Positions 25,636 to 33,684 of a stretch of 64,000 bases of DNA are shown here, one piece after another; within the stretch, counting starts at the first letter, position 1, and each line of letters opens with the position of its first letter. Origin of the DNA: Crateriforma spongiae (lineage in GTDB: Bacteria; Planctomycetota; Planctomycetia; Pirellulales; Pirellulaceae). The stretch lies in assembly GCF_012290005.1 (NCBI RefSeq), contig NZ_JAAXMS010000003.1, positions 434,001-498,000 on the forward strand, written 5' to 3'. The notes under the pieces were generated by a model, which had not been told where the DNA came from, searched no databases, and saw nothing but the letters and a program-made list of their open reading frames with translations. A program made the translations under genes and the position numbers.

Positions 25636-25803
25636 TGATTGATTCAAGAGAGCTTGGTGGACTAGGTCATTGGCCCCGTTGTTTCGATCAACACAACGAG
25701 AACCAGAAGCACTTCTGTTCGGCATGTGGTTCAAGCAAGTTGTCTTTCCGGCGCCCAGAAAACCGGACAGCACGGTGACGGGCAATTTACGCGTATGGCT
25801 CAT
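25636..25803 (-). pseudogene. Remnant of a COG0523 GTPase gene
   Basis: The first 27 codons match the start of the complete COG0523 gene in this operon: [16 protein letters not shown] then CLNH. The homology then breaks. Shortly after, in the +1-shifted frame, VLIETTGP appears, which matches the conserved ESTG/ETTG-x-P motif that normally lies about 80 residues later, and a TAG follows. So an internal deletion plus frameshift has destroyed the gene. It now forms an in-frame 5' extension of the thioredoxin-like lipoprotein frame. Confidence 0.75.
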
Positions 25804-25848
25804 GCGTTCTCTGATGGTTGCGGGGGCAATATTTCGGGGCGATCTACC

Positions 25849-26535
25849 CTAGGCCGCAAAGGCGTCGAAGTTTCCGGCGACTTGGATGGAAAGCGCACGC
25901 CATGCCGAAGCCATGGTTTCGGCGGCAATGACGCGTCGTTTGCCGTTGTCCCATGCCGCAAGCGTCCGCCGCCGGTATTCGATTCCTAAGCGATCCGCGA
26001 TGTCCACTTCATAGCCGCGAATCCAATCGATCAGCTGCAAGGTCAGCATGACGCAACTGTGGCGTTGAGATGCGTTTGGGCGGCGCAGTGTCGGTAAATC
26101 ATCATCTGACCAAGGCGGGCAGCGGAGCGTCGCCTGATCTGTGTACTTGGGCCGAAACTCGTAGCGCGGCAAGAACACGCCGCCCCATCGATCGTCACCG
26201 AAAAACACGCCGAAGCCGCGCAGCACGACACGGCGATGGTTTGGCAGTTCCAGCGTGTAGACGCTCGAGCAGTCTTTGCGGCTGGCGGGCGGCTTGGCTC
26301 GGTTGAAACCCAGCTCCAACAACCAATTGCCTTCACGACGCAAGACGTCCTGTCCCCAGCACCAAATCTGTTGGCTCAGCAAGTCCACCGCCCGTTCCAG
26401 CGGTTGCGACCTCTGATGCCTGCGATCGGACGTTTTTTGACGACCAATCTTGATCCTGCGGATCAGCCTGTGGGCGTTCTTCGGGCCAACATGGCTCCAT
26501 GAAAACAGCGTCCGATTCTGATGGTGGAAGATCAC
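25849..26535 (-). CDS. Unknown protein coupled to the FeoB-like gene
   Basis: 228 residues from GTG 26535, whose bases overlap the FeoB-like stop (GTGA). The N-terminal 50 residues are basic; the rest includes LLSQQIWCWGQDVLRREGNWLLELGF, a Trp/Arg-rich core (GFGVFFGDDRWGGVFLPRYEF) and a C-terminal helical region with WIRGYEVDIADRLGIEYR. No signal or membrane segment. No family recognised; the gene order makes a zinc-related role likely. Confidence 0.65.
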   Translation of the reverse strand: MIFHHQNRTLFSWSHVGPKNAHRLIRRIKIGRQKTSDRRHQRSQPLERAVDLLSQQIWCWGQDVLRREGNWLLELGFNRAKPPASRKDCSSVYTLELPNHRRVVLRGFGVFFGDDRWGGVFLPRYEFRPKYTDQATLRCPPWSDDDLPTLRRPNASQRHSCVMLTLQLIDWIRGYEVDIADRLGIEYRRRTLAAWDNGKRRVIAAETMASAWRALSIQVAGNFDAFAA

Positions 26536-28241
26536 AGCAGCAACCGTCCGCCCCAAGCCAAAATGAGTGCAAACAGGGTTGCAAAGGCGGCCTGACGAGC
26601 GAGCAATTTGACCGTGGGCTTCCAACCGGTTTCACGTCCGATCGTCATAGCAGTGACCAAGCAGGGCAGCAAAACGCCGGCCAGGTATACCGCGGTCAAT
26701 GCTTGAGCAGCCGTCATCGGGAACGACAATCCGTCATCCGCGGCTAGCAAGAAAATGCCGTCTTTGCGAACCGACGCCAAAACCACGGGCAATGCCGCCT
26801 GGGATGGAAGGTCAAACAATCTCATTACCGGGCTCAGGATCCGAGACGCCAAATCCAATGCACCGACATGAGCCAGCAGCGATGCGATGATGCAAATCAC
26901 AGCGAAGACCGGCATCGCTTGATACAAAAACTGTCGAACCGTTCCGGATGCTTCACGCCACAACGCGGGTAGCGTCGGCCATTGCATGAACGGTCGGCTA
27001 GGCGTCATCAAAACATTCAAAGAATTTCGTGATTGTGGGCTCGATGTCAGACGCAGATAAACAAGCGTTGTCAGCAAAAGGTAGGTCAGAAGCACACCAG
27101 TCAGCAGCGTGGCTGAGGTCCCCGTCGCGACCGCAGCACCCGACAAAACGGCCAAGGTTGCCGGCAATTGGTAACTGCACGCCGATCCGAATGCGATCGC
27201 CGAAACCGCGGAGCCACGCGAACAACTGGAGCACGAACGGGTGCTGATTACCGCCGGCACGTTGCAACCCAGACCCATCATGACCCGGACGACGTCTCGG
27301 CCGCTTAAGCCGAATGGTCGCATCAGCGGATGAATCGCGACATTGATGCGTTCGATTAAGCCGCTCGCTTTATAGGCACCCAAGATCAATGCGAACATCA
27401 AGACCGTCGGGAAAGCCCAAACCAAAAGAAAGGGGCCCATGTTCAACAGGCCATAGCCGAATTCACCTTGTTGTGCCGTCAGCACGACCCGAGCCCAGTT
27501 GGGCCAAGTTGTATTGACCGCGGCGATGACGGGTTCGAACCAGCTTGCGATGATCGGGTGCAGTAAATCAGCAGCCGCATTGGCGATGTAGATCGTCGCC
27601 AGTGCCGGCAGAAACAAGAACAGCAGGGCGATCAGTGGACCAGCAATCCGGTGCTCCATCCATCCGGGCTTGGGCTCGATTCGCCATCCCGCACGCGCGG
27701 TGAGTGATGCCTTTTCCAGCCTGGGTGGATCACGCAACGCTTCGATGATTCGTTGCCGGTCGCGGTCCGTTAGCTCTCGTGCATCGACGGGCACGAAACC
27801 AAGGCCGGCGTCGGCCGACAGTCGTTCGATCGCTTCCAGAGCTGCTTCGCCGGGCTGAACCTTGTCCCAATAGGTCACAACGATGGCAAGACGTTTCCCA
27901 ACCAACAGGGGCAACAGATCGCTCAAGTCTTGGTCTAGACAGGTTGCCTGGGCCACCAACAGCACCACTTCCTGTTGGTCGAGTGCGTCCAGCGCCAGTC
28001 GTGTCGTCTGGGTGTCGGAGTTCCGCAGGATCCCCGGCGTGTCAATGAATTCGGTGTTCCCCGAACGATAGCGATCCGCCCTGACGGTCGATCCGCGAAA
28101 GTTCGTTTCGCCGGCCGAGCGTCCGGTCAGCGAGGAAATCAGTTGTGACTTTCCAACGCTCTCTTTACCGACAACCAGGATGGTGTGCGTGTCGCGTTCG
28201 TCATCGGTCTGCTTTGGAGTGCGAACCGCTTCGCCTAACAT
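26532..28241 (-). CDS. FeoB-like GTPase-coupled membrane transporter, candidate zinc importer
   Basis: 569 residues from ATG 28241 (GAGGA 9 nt upstream). The G domain is N-terminal: G1 GKESVGKSQ, G3 FIDTPG, and YWDK where FeoB has NKxD. About eight membrane segments follow, with the FeoB gate motif GLGCNVPAVISTRSCSSC and a second gate region ending VLASVRKDGIFLL. FeoB proteins import Fe2+ and are normally about 700-770 residues with FeoA nearby. Here FeoA is absent and all neighbours are zinc-type proteins downstream of a Zur-like box, so zinc is the more likely substrate. It overlaps the upstream oxidoreductase gene by 7 bp. Confidence 0.75.
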   Translation of the reverse strand: MLGEAVRTPKQTDDERDTHTILVVGKESVGKSQLISSLTGRSAGETNFRGSTVRADRYRSGNTEFIDTPGILRNSDTQTTRLALDALDQQEVVLLVAQATCLDQDLSDLLPLLVGKRLAIVVTYWDKVQPGEAALEAIERLSADAGLGFVPVDARELTDRDRQRIIEALRDPPRLEKASLTARAGWRIEPKPGWMEHRIAGPLIALLFLFLPALATIYIANAAADLLHPIIASWFEPVIAAVNTTWPNWARVVLTAQQGEFGYGLLNMGPFLLVWAFPTVLMFALILGAYKASGLIERINVAIHPLMRPFGLSGRDVVRVMMGLGCNVPAVISTRSCSSCSRGSAVSAIAFGSACSYQLPATLAVLSGAAVATGTSATLLTGVLLTYLLLTTLVYLRLTSSPQSRNSLNVLMTPSRPFMQWPTLPALWREASGTVRQFLYQAMPVFAVICIIASLLAHVGALDLASRILSPVMRLFDLPSQAALPVVLASVRKDGIFLLAADDGLSFPMTAAQALTAVYLAGVLLPCLVTAMTIGRETGWKPTVKLLARQAAFATLFALILAWGGRLLL

Positions 28242-29383
28242 GAAACGCATTCCTCGCCACAGCACGACAGGTCATCCAGGTACATGCCCCACTTGCGATA
28301 GGATTCCAGTTCCTCCGCGGGCAAGCCCAGGGAAGTCGCAATGGCCTTGGCAACGACCGCGAAGCGCTGACGGTATTTGTAAATGAAACAGAAAACGTGG
28401 TTGTCGTGACGGACCGCGGGACCACACAGGAACAACCCCGGGGTCAGCGTCGATTCGTCGTTCTCGTTCAGCTCGGGAAAGCCGTCATCGCGTTGCTTGA
28501 AAAGGTCAGCGACCAATTGGTGACTGCCTTCGAACCCGCCGGCAAGCAACGGCGGTGTGGACGTCGGAAACCAGCGGCCGTCCAGTGCTTTGACTTCAAA
28601 GCCGTCGTCGTATTTCTTGACCGAGGCGATGGGCGTGTGCGGAAAGAGTTCGACGAATTGTTCGAACCAATCTTCACGCATCCGTTCCAGCGAATACGTC
28701 GACAGCGCGATGCTGGGGTCGGAGCTCTCGTCTTTCCACGGACACGCTTTGTCGAACAGCCGAACACGTTTGTCACAGCAAGCGAGGTGATAGGCCGCGT
28801 CGACACCACTTTCGTAGCCACCGATGACGATGAAGTCGTCGCCGTCCAATTCCTCATAACTGGGGATGGTTGCCGTGTGTCGACAGAATTCGCTGCCCGG
28901 GAAACCGTTCAGCCGAGGGTATTGAAATTCACCCGCGGCCCAAATGACGTGCTTCGCGCGAAGCGTTTCGGTGGGCGTGTCCACGCGAAAGTCTTCGCCG
29001 ACTTTGGTGACTCGCAAGACATCAGTTTGCTCGCGAACGGGAAGCTCGAAAAACTGTGCGACACCACGCAGGTGTGACGCGTACTCTTCGCCGGTCGGGT
29101 GTTCCACTTCCAAACTGAAAGCGGGCGAAACGCCGACCGCGATCGAATTCAGGTCCAGCATACCGATCGAATTGGTCGGAAACGACGGCGTGATGAATCG
29201 AGTCTCCGCCGGCCAAGCGGCAAACGAGGCACCGACTGTACCGCGTTCAAGCACGGCAAAGTTTTTCACCCCGGCGTGCATCAGTGCGACAGCGACGCCG
29301 ATACCGGCCGCCCCGCCACCGACGACCACCACATCCAATGTGTGTTGCCCGGCATCGTGTGTTTGAGCGACGGCTTTGATCAT
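28235..29383 (-). CDS. FAD-dependent NAD(P)-binding oxidoreductase
   Basis: 382 residues from ATG 29383, whose start overlaps the MerC-like gene stop (ATGA). FAD site VVVGGGAAGIGVAVAL near the N-terminus, a second dinucleotide site FIVIGGYESGVDAAYHL near residue 185, and FLCGPAVRHDNHVFCFIYKYRQRF near the end. The overall pattern is like flavoprotein monooxygenase/thioredoxin-reductase-related proteins. The C-terminus is Cys-rich (DLSCCGEECVSC), unusual for the family and perhaps metal binding. In this operon it may protect or load zinc thiolates, which is inference. Confidence 0.8.
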   Translation of the reverse strand: MIKAVAQTHDAGQHTLDVVVVGGGAAGIGVAVALMHAGVKNFAVLERGTVGASFAAWPAETRFITPSFPTNSIGMLDLNSIAVGVSPAFSLEVEHPTGEEYASHLRGVAQFFELPVREQTDVLRVTKVGEDFRVDTPTETLRAKHVIWAAGEFQYPRLNGFPGSEFCRHTATIPSYEELDGDDFIVIGGYESGVDAAYHLACCDKRVRLFDKACPWKDESSDPSIALSTYSLERMREDWFEQFVELFPHTPIASVKKYDDGFEVKALDGRWFPTSTPPLLAGGFEGSHQLVADLFKQRDDGFPELNENDESTLTPGLFLCGPAVRHDNHVFCFIYKYRQRFAVVAKAIATSLGLPAEELESYRKWGMYLDDLSCCGEECVSC

Positions 29384-30045
29384 GCGGTCACCGCTGCGGT
29401 TTCGTCTTCGCAGCAACCGCACGAGCAGCCGAATCGTCGATTCAACAAATGCGCCGAGACCAAGACGATACCGCCCAGCGGCGTCATCCAGGGAACCAAC
29501 GTGGCAACCAGTTGGCTTGACGATGATGGAGGCGTTTGTTCGGCGGTGTCGCTTTCAGCTGTGGAGCTTTCGTCCGCAGCGCAGTGTGGACAGCAAGCTT
29601 CAGTGCAATCGTCTGACGAAACGACGGCGTTGACCCCGGACGCCGGATCCGTCGGGGCCACCGTCGATGCGGTTGTCGCTCCTTCGCACGCCGCACAGCA
29701 ATCGCCGGCGAATCCGAATGCGGCGACCGAAATCATCACCAAGCCGACGCTGCCGATCACCACCGGCGTCAAGCGGCCGTGTTTCCGCAAGCCCGGAACG
29801 AACGCGGTCAATGCAATCGCGAAACAACCGACGGCCATCCATTGGTGGAACGCTTCATCGGCCAGGAAGCTAAGTCCTAGTGCGGGCAGGTAGGCGATCA
29901 CAAACGGCATCGCGGCACAGTGAATCGCGCACCCCACCGACGCAACCATTCCGGCCCAGTCGCTCCAACCGGACCACCCGGATTTCGCAACCGGTTCGGC
30001 CCCACCGGCGGGCGCCGGATCAATCACAAACAACTCACTGCTCAC
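29380..30045 (-). CDS. MerC-domain membrane protein
   Basis: 221 residues from GTG 30045; its GTG overlaps the TGA of the COG0523 gene. The MerC family core is visible: [18 protein letters not shown], a second helix near [25 protein letters not shown] and a third [20 protein letters not shown], followed by a Cys-rich loop ([16 protein letters not shown]) and a last helix plus CSCGCCEDE. MerC proteins are small metal uptake proteins, first known for Hg. The Cys/His-rich loop and the operon context point to zinc handling. The open frame reaches 30294 but that extension lies inside the neighbour gene. Confidence 0.75.
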   Translation of the reverse strand: MSSELFVIDPAPAGGAEPVAKSGWSGWSDWAGMVASVGCAIHCAAMPFVIAYLPALGLSFLADEAFHQWMAVGCFAIALTAFVPGLRKHGRLTPVVIGSVGLVMISVAAFGFAGDCCAACEGATTASTVAPTDPASGVNAVVSSDDCTEACCPHCAADESSTAESDTAEQTPPSSSSQLVATLVPWMTPLGGIVLVSAHLLNRRFGCSCGCCEDETAAVTA

Positions 30046-31298
30046 CGCCACGTCTCCAAGGATTCTTCTTCGTCGGTCTGTAACTCGATCTGCGGAAACG
30101 GGTCGTCGTACTCGGCCCAGGCTTCGGGGCCCTGGGCGAACTCGTCGTCGCCAAGCAGGCATTCGTCCAGGGCCTCGATGATGCGATTCTTGTCCATCGC
30201 ATGGCCGATAAAGACCAGTTCTTGATGGCGGTCCCCGTAGGTGCCGACGATCTTCGACTTGATTTCCGCAATGATTTCTTCTTCTTCCGGCCACTCATCG
30301 GCTGGTGCCGCGGCCCACCAATACCCGGCGGGATCCATGCGGATCGAACAGCCGGCATGAGACCAGTCGTACGCCCAGTCGTTTCGGGACGCGATCCACA
30401 TCAAGCCTTTGCTTCGCAGGACGCCGTCCAGCGGTTGACCCGATCCGAATCCTTCGTTCATCGCTGTGGACAGACGCTGGGGATGGAATGGTCGGTCGCG
30501 TCGATAGACGAAATGGCTGATGCCGTATTCTTCGGTTTCGGTCTGTTCTTGTCCTCGAGGAACTTCCAGCCAGCCGGGCGAAGATTCCGCTTCGCTAAGT
30601 TCAAAGCGCCCCGTCCCCATCACTTCTTCCAGCGGGACACGACTCTCGCGGGAACGCAGGATTTTCGCGTTCGGGTTCAATCGGCGAATGACTTGTTCCA
30701 ATTGTTCGACGTCATAGGCCGACAGCAGATCGATCTTGTTGATGATGATGACGTTGGCAAACTCGATCTGGTCGACCAACAAGTCGACAATGTTTCGCTG
30801 GTCGTCTTCGCTGACCCCGAGACGCCGGTCGGACAGGTCATCCCAAGATCCAAAGTCTTTGAAGAAGTTGCCGGCATCGACCACGGTCACCATCGTGTCC
30901 AATTCTGCAACGCTGGACAGGCTGTTGCCGTCTTCGTCTTCAAAGGTGAAGGTCTCGGCCACGGGCATGGGTTCACTGATGCCGGTCGATTCGATCAACA
31001 AGTAATCGAACCGGCCTTCCCGAGCCAACCGAGACACCTCGATCAACAAGTCCTCTCGCAGCGTGCAGCAAATGCAGCCGTTGCTCATTTCCACCAACTG
31101 CTCGTCGGTTCGCGACAAGTCGGCCCCGCCATCGCGAACGAGCGCCGCGTCGATGTTGACTTCGCTCATGTCATTGACAATCACGGCCACTCGCATCCCC
31201 TTGCGGTTGGCCAATACATGATTCAACAGCGTCGTCTTTCCGGCACCCAAGAATCCCGACAAGACGGTCACGGGTAAACGTTTCGACGCATCGCTCAT
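30042..31298 (-). CDS. COG0523 GTPase, zinc metallochaperone type
   Basis: 418 residues. Walker [13 protein letters not shown], the metal motif NGCICC (CxCC), [11 protein letters not shown], and guanine motif INKID. The C-terminal half includes the CobW C-domain: [26 protein letters not shown] and an acidic tail. Length and motifs fit the subgroup (YciC/ZigA-like) that is typically induced by zinc starvation through Zur. The ATG overlaps the stop of the upstream small secreted protein (ATGA), and the 3' end overlaps the MerC-like gene. Confidence 0.9.
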   Translation of the reverse strand: MSDASKRLPVTVLSGFLGAGKTTLLNHVLANRKGMRVAVIVNDMSEVNIDAALVRDGGADLSRTDEQLVEMSNGCICCTLREDLLIEVSRLAREGRFDYLLIESTGISEPMPVAETFTFEDEDGNSLSSVAELDTMVTVVDAGNFFKDFGSWDDLSDRRLGVSEDDQRNIVDLLVDQIEFANVIIINKIDLLSAYDVEQLEQVIRRLNPNAKILRSRESRVPLEEVMGTGRFELSEAESSPGWLEVPRGQEQTETEEYGISHFVYRRDRPFHPQRLSTAMNEGFGSGQPLDGVLRSKGLMWIASRNDWAYDWSHAGCSIRMDPAGYWWAAAPADEWPEEEEIIAEIKSKIVGTYGDRHQELVFIGHAMDKNRIIEALDECLLGDDEFAQGPEAWAEYDDPFPQIELQTDEEESLETWR

Positions 31299-31771
31299 CG
31301 GCTTTCCTCGCTGGACATCGGAAGGGTGTTTAAACTTGCCCGCAGTACGACGCTTGCCTGCGAAGACGTTGCGTGGTCGACCAAGCGGATGGCCGGTTGC
31401 CGCAGGCCATCGAGCGCCACCGGGACACCCAGGTCTTTCAAGTCGACCAACCGAACGCCCTGGACCTGCAGGCGTTCGCAGTACATCCGAGCGGTCGGGT
31501 TAAGCCGGCGACTGTGGTACACCAGAAAGCTGGCGTCGCGCATCGACCAGGCCCGCTTGGCGATCGTCCGGCAGGACTCTTCCGTTTCACCGAATAGTGT
31601 CGGGATCGGTGCGCCCGCCCAGTGGTGCGCCAGCGCCTCGGCCACAAACGTGTCGACCGCAACGACCTGCGGCGCCGGACGTTGCGGCGGAACGCTTTGG
31701 CCCCGAGCGACGGCGCCCCAATGAAACATGGTCACCAAGGCGACCGTACAAACCATCGCACTGAACCACAT
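31295..31771 (-). CDS. Small secreted protein, first gene of the zinc operon
   Basis: 158 residues, start ATG 31771 with GGGAG about 9 nt upstream. It has a Sec signal ([18 protein letters not shown]) followed by [18 protein letters not shown], and a Cys at [11 protein letters not shown]. It is co-transcribed first behind the Zur-like box, so it is probably involved in zinc capture in the periplasm. No family recognised; it is too short for a ZnuA-type binding protein. Confidence 0.65.
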   Translation of the reverse strand: MWFSAMVCTVALVTMFHWGAVARGQSVPPQRPAPQVVAVDTFVAEALAHHWAGAPIPTLFGETEESCRTIAKRAWSMRDASFLVYHSRRLNPTARMYCERLQVQGVRLVDLKDLGVPVALDGLRQPAIRLVDHATSSQASVVLRASLNTLPMSSEESR

Positions 31772-31822
31772 GAATGAAGCTCCCTGGAGTCGATTGAATC
31801 AGACTGGCAAAAGCGTAGCAAA

Positions 31823-31837
31823 TGCAACTCAGTTGCA
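31823..31837. promoter_or_regulatory. Zur/Fur-type operator, perfect 7-1-7 palindrome
   Basis: TGCAACTCAGTTGCA, a perfect 15-bp inverted repeat with 7-1-7 spacing, centred about 60 bp before the operon's first start codon. A Fur-family regulator gene lies 1.1 kb away. The flanking GTTGCAAAAG is shared with the second box at 32648. Confidence 0.75.
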
Positions 31838-31959
31838 AAAGAGGCTTTTGGAAGATTTCTCACGCGGTGGTTCACCGCCCCGGGCTGGCGGCGACCCGGT
31901 GGAACTGGGGTGAGTGCTGGTTTTCGTGTGAAGCCAAGCGTTCCGACGTCCCGTGTGGT

Positions 31960-32490
31960 CTACGATGCCGGCATCGATTTCAGTTTTTCGATTTGGTCGG
32001 AAATCTGTTTGGAGATGTCGTCGATTTCGACGTCGTCGCCGCCGTGCAGGGTCCCGTCGAGCTCCCCGAAGGCGTCCATTAGGGCTTCGGTGGCGTTATT
32101 GATCGCGTCTTTTTGCTCGCTTGTTAGGTCCGCCTTCTGGGCGAGTCCCGGCAGGCATTCGATCGCGTGTCCGATTTCGTGCAGCTCGTGGTGGGCGTCT
32201 TCCGCGTCGCCACTTTCGAACGCGGTGATGATCGTTTCGCCCATCTCTTGGATGTGTTCGACCGCTTCGCCGAGCGATTCCGGCTGATCGTGACCATCGT
32301 GATCGTGACCATCGTGATCGTGACCATCGTGATCGTGACCATCGTGATCGTGACCATCGTGATCGTGGCCATCGTGATCGTCGTGCCCCGAACTGTGCGT
32401 GGCTGCATCTCCGCTGGAGGTGTCGGTTGGCCCGCAGCCCGCAAACGCAACGACGATCAGCAGGGTCAGCAGCGAACAGGCAATCTTCAT
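31960..32490 (-). CDS. His-rich zinc-binding lipoprotein
   Basis: 176 residues. The signal MKIACSLLTLLIVVAFAGCGP has lipobox FAGC. Then come a His/Asp repeat of unit HDHDG and a helical C-terminal domain with EAVEHIQEMGETIITAFESG and HHELHEIGHAIE, which adds further His and Glu ligands. It probably buffers or captures zinc in the periplasm. GGAG lies 6 nt before the start. The gene is separate from the main zinc operon and has its own related operator upstream. Confidence 0.8.
   Translation of the reverse strand: MKIACSLLTLLIVVAFAGCGPTDTSSGDAATHSSGHDDHDGHDHDGHDHDGHDHDGHDHDGHDHDGHDQPESLGEAVEHIQEMGETIITAFESGDAEDAHHELHEIGHAIECLPGLAQKADLTSEQKDAINNATEALMDAFGELDGTLHGGDDVEIDDISKQISDQIEKLKSMPAS
32286..32375 (-). 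repeat. Six tandem 15-bp units encoding the HDHDG repeat
   Basis: Unit GATCGTGACCATCGT repeated six times with one base change (GGCC) in the last. The period is a codon multiple, so repeat number can change without frameshift. Explained as coding repeat, not CRISPR. Confidence 0.85.
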
Positions 32491-32982
32491 GGTCGTCTCC
32501 AGAATCAGTTTGTTTGGTGGAAATGCACCGTGGAGTCAGGGCCAGTGGTCTGCGATGCCGAAAGCCGTCGCGACAACTGCTGCCCGGGCCTCGAAGTTCT
32601 CTCGCAGGATTTTGTACCGGCGGACTGTTTTGCGACAAGATATCACGTGCAAAGAGGTTGCAAAAGCATCTGGTTGGCGATAACCTGGGGTTTCGTTTTG
32701 CATGGGATCCATGCCTTGGGTGGGCGACCGTTGATGGACTTTCAAGTGCACCGTGGGTTTCCCCGCCACCGTTGCAATCGTTGATCGACGTCGGGGGGCA
32801 GGGCGCCAGATCGGAATACGTGAAAACACAGGCACGCTGTGGCGATCGCAGGCCCCTGCTGTTTCTGTAGGCACCTGGCTGTTTCCACCATGTTGCCCGC
32901 CGGACGTTTCTTCGGTGCATTCGGCGTGCTGCGTGTGCGGTGACGCCCGACACGCGATGTGTCTTCGTGATGGTGAAGCGAT
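32491..32982. promoter_or_regulatory. Divergent regulatory region between the His-rich lipoprotein and the Fur-family gene
   Basis: 492 bp without a supported gene. It holds the second Zur-like box at 32648-32662, and must carry both promoters. Confidence 0.5.
32648..32662. promoter_or_regulatory. Second, imperfect Zur-like box
   Basis: TGCAAAGAGGTTGCA, 5-5-5 with ends identical to the perfect box at 31823, followed by AAAG as there. It is 158 bp before the His-rich lipoprotein start and 320 bp before the regulator gene. Confidence 0.55.
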
Positions 32983-33414
32983 ATGGGTACTTCTTCTGCA
33001 AAGGCCAAGTCGATTCAGGACGACATTCGCGCAGCGGGCTTGCGTGCGACGCCGTCCAGGGTGGCGACGCTTCGAATGTTGCGTCAGGCGATCTTTCCGA
33101 TGACGCACGCCGATGTTGCGGATGAGTTGGACGAGGCCGGCTTCGACAGGGCGACGATCTTTCGAAACCTAATCGACCTAACCGACGTCGGTCTGCTGCG
33201 CCGTACAGAATTGGGGGATCACGTCTATCGATTCGAAAGAGTGCGTCCCGGAGAAACGGCAACGGATTCGCATCCCCATTTCCTGTGCACCGCTTGCGGA
33301 ACCGTTTCCTGTTTGGCGAACTTGCAATTGACCACAAGCAGTCTGCGTGAAAGTGACAAGGTGGGCGAGGTTGCCGAGATCCTGCTGCGTGGAATTTGCA
33401 ACGATTGCAAGTGA
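32983..33414 (+). CDS. zur: Fur-family transcriptional regulator, probable Zur
   Basis: 143 residues. Winged helix DNA-binding region at about 12-80 (TPSRVATLRMLRQ, FDRATIFRNLIDLTDVGLL). The C-terminal part has the structural zinc Cys pairs CTACG and CNDC, and regulatory-site residues such as HPHFLC. The wide set of zinc genes controlled by 7-1-7 boxes next door makes Zur more likely than Fur or PerR; direct ligands cannot be told from sequence alone. It is transcribed away from the His-rich lipoprotein. Confidence 0.8.
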   Translation: MGTSSAKAKSIQDDIRAAGLRATPSRVATLRMLRQAIFPMTHADVADELDEAGFDRATIFRNLIDLTDVGLLRRTELGDHVYRFERVRPGETATDSHPHFLCTACGTVSCLANLQLTTSSLRESDKVGEVAEILLRGICNDCK

Positions 33415-33474
33415 TGCATTCGGCGCAGTTACAGTGTTCACGCCGTTGTTGCGTTCACCCAAAAGGATGATTTG

Positions 33475-33681
33475 ATGCCGATTTATGTCTATGAGACCCT
33501 TGCCGCAAGCGAGCAGGAAAAGCCGTTGCGTTTCGAAATCATGCAGTCGATGGCTGATGAACCGTTGACCCGGCATCCTGAAACGGGCCAACCCGTTCGC
33601 CGCGTCATTTCGGGCGGGTACTCTTTGCCGGTTTCATCCAAGAAAGGCGGTTGCTGTTCATCCGGTTGCTCGTGCGGCTGA
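33475..33681 (+). CDS. Small FmdB-like putative zinc-ribbon protein
   Basis: 68 residues from ATG 33475, with AAGGA about 8 nt upstream. It starts MPIYVYET as FmdB-type regulatory zinc-ribbon proteins do and ends in GGCCSSGCSCG; but the N-terminal CxxC of FmdB is replaced, so the metal site may lie in the C-terminal Cys cluster. It follows the regulator gene by 60 bp and may share its transcript. Function unknown. Confidence 0.65.
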   Translation: MPIYVYETLAASEQEKPLRFEIMQSMADEPLTRHPETGQPVRRVISGGYSLPVSSKKGGCCSSGCSCG

Positions 33682-33684
33682 ACT

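Noticed and set aside
30046-30294. N-terminal extension of the MerC-like frame
   Set aside because: Lies inside the COG0523 gene in another frame; the GTGA overlap start at 30045 explains translation better.
32286-32375. Short tandem repeats that could look like a CRISPR or satellite array
   Set aside because: The 15-bp period is in codon phase and encodes the HDHDG stretch of a lipoprotein; there are no spacers.
33397-33409. TGCAACGATTGCA as a third Zur box
   Set aside because: The half-site spacing is 3 rather than 5 and it lies inside the coding end of the regulator gene.
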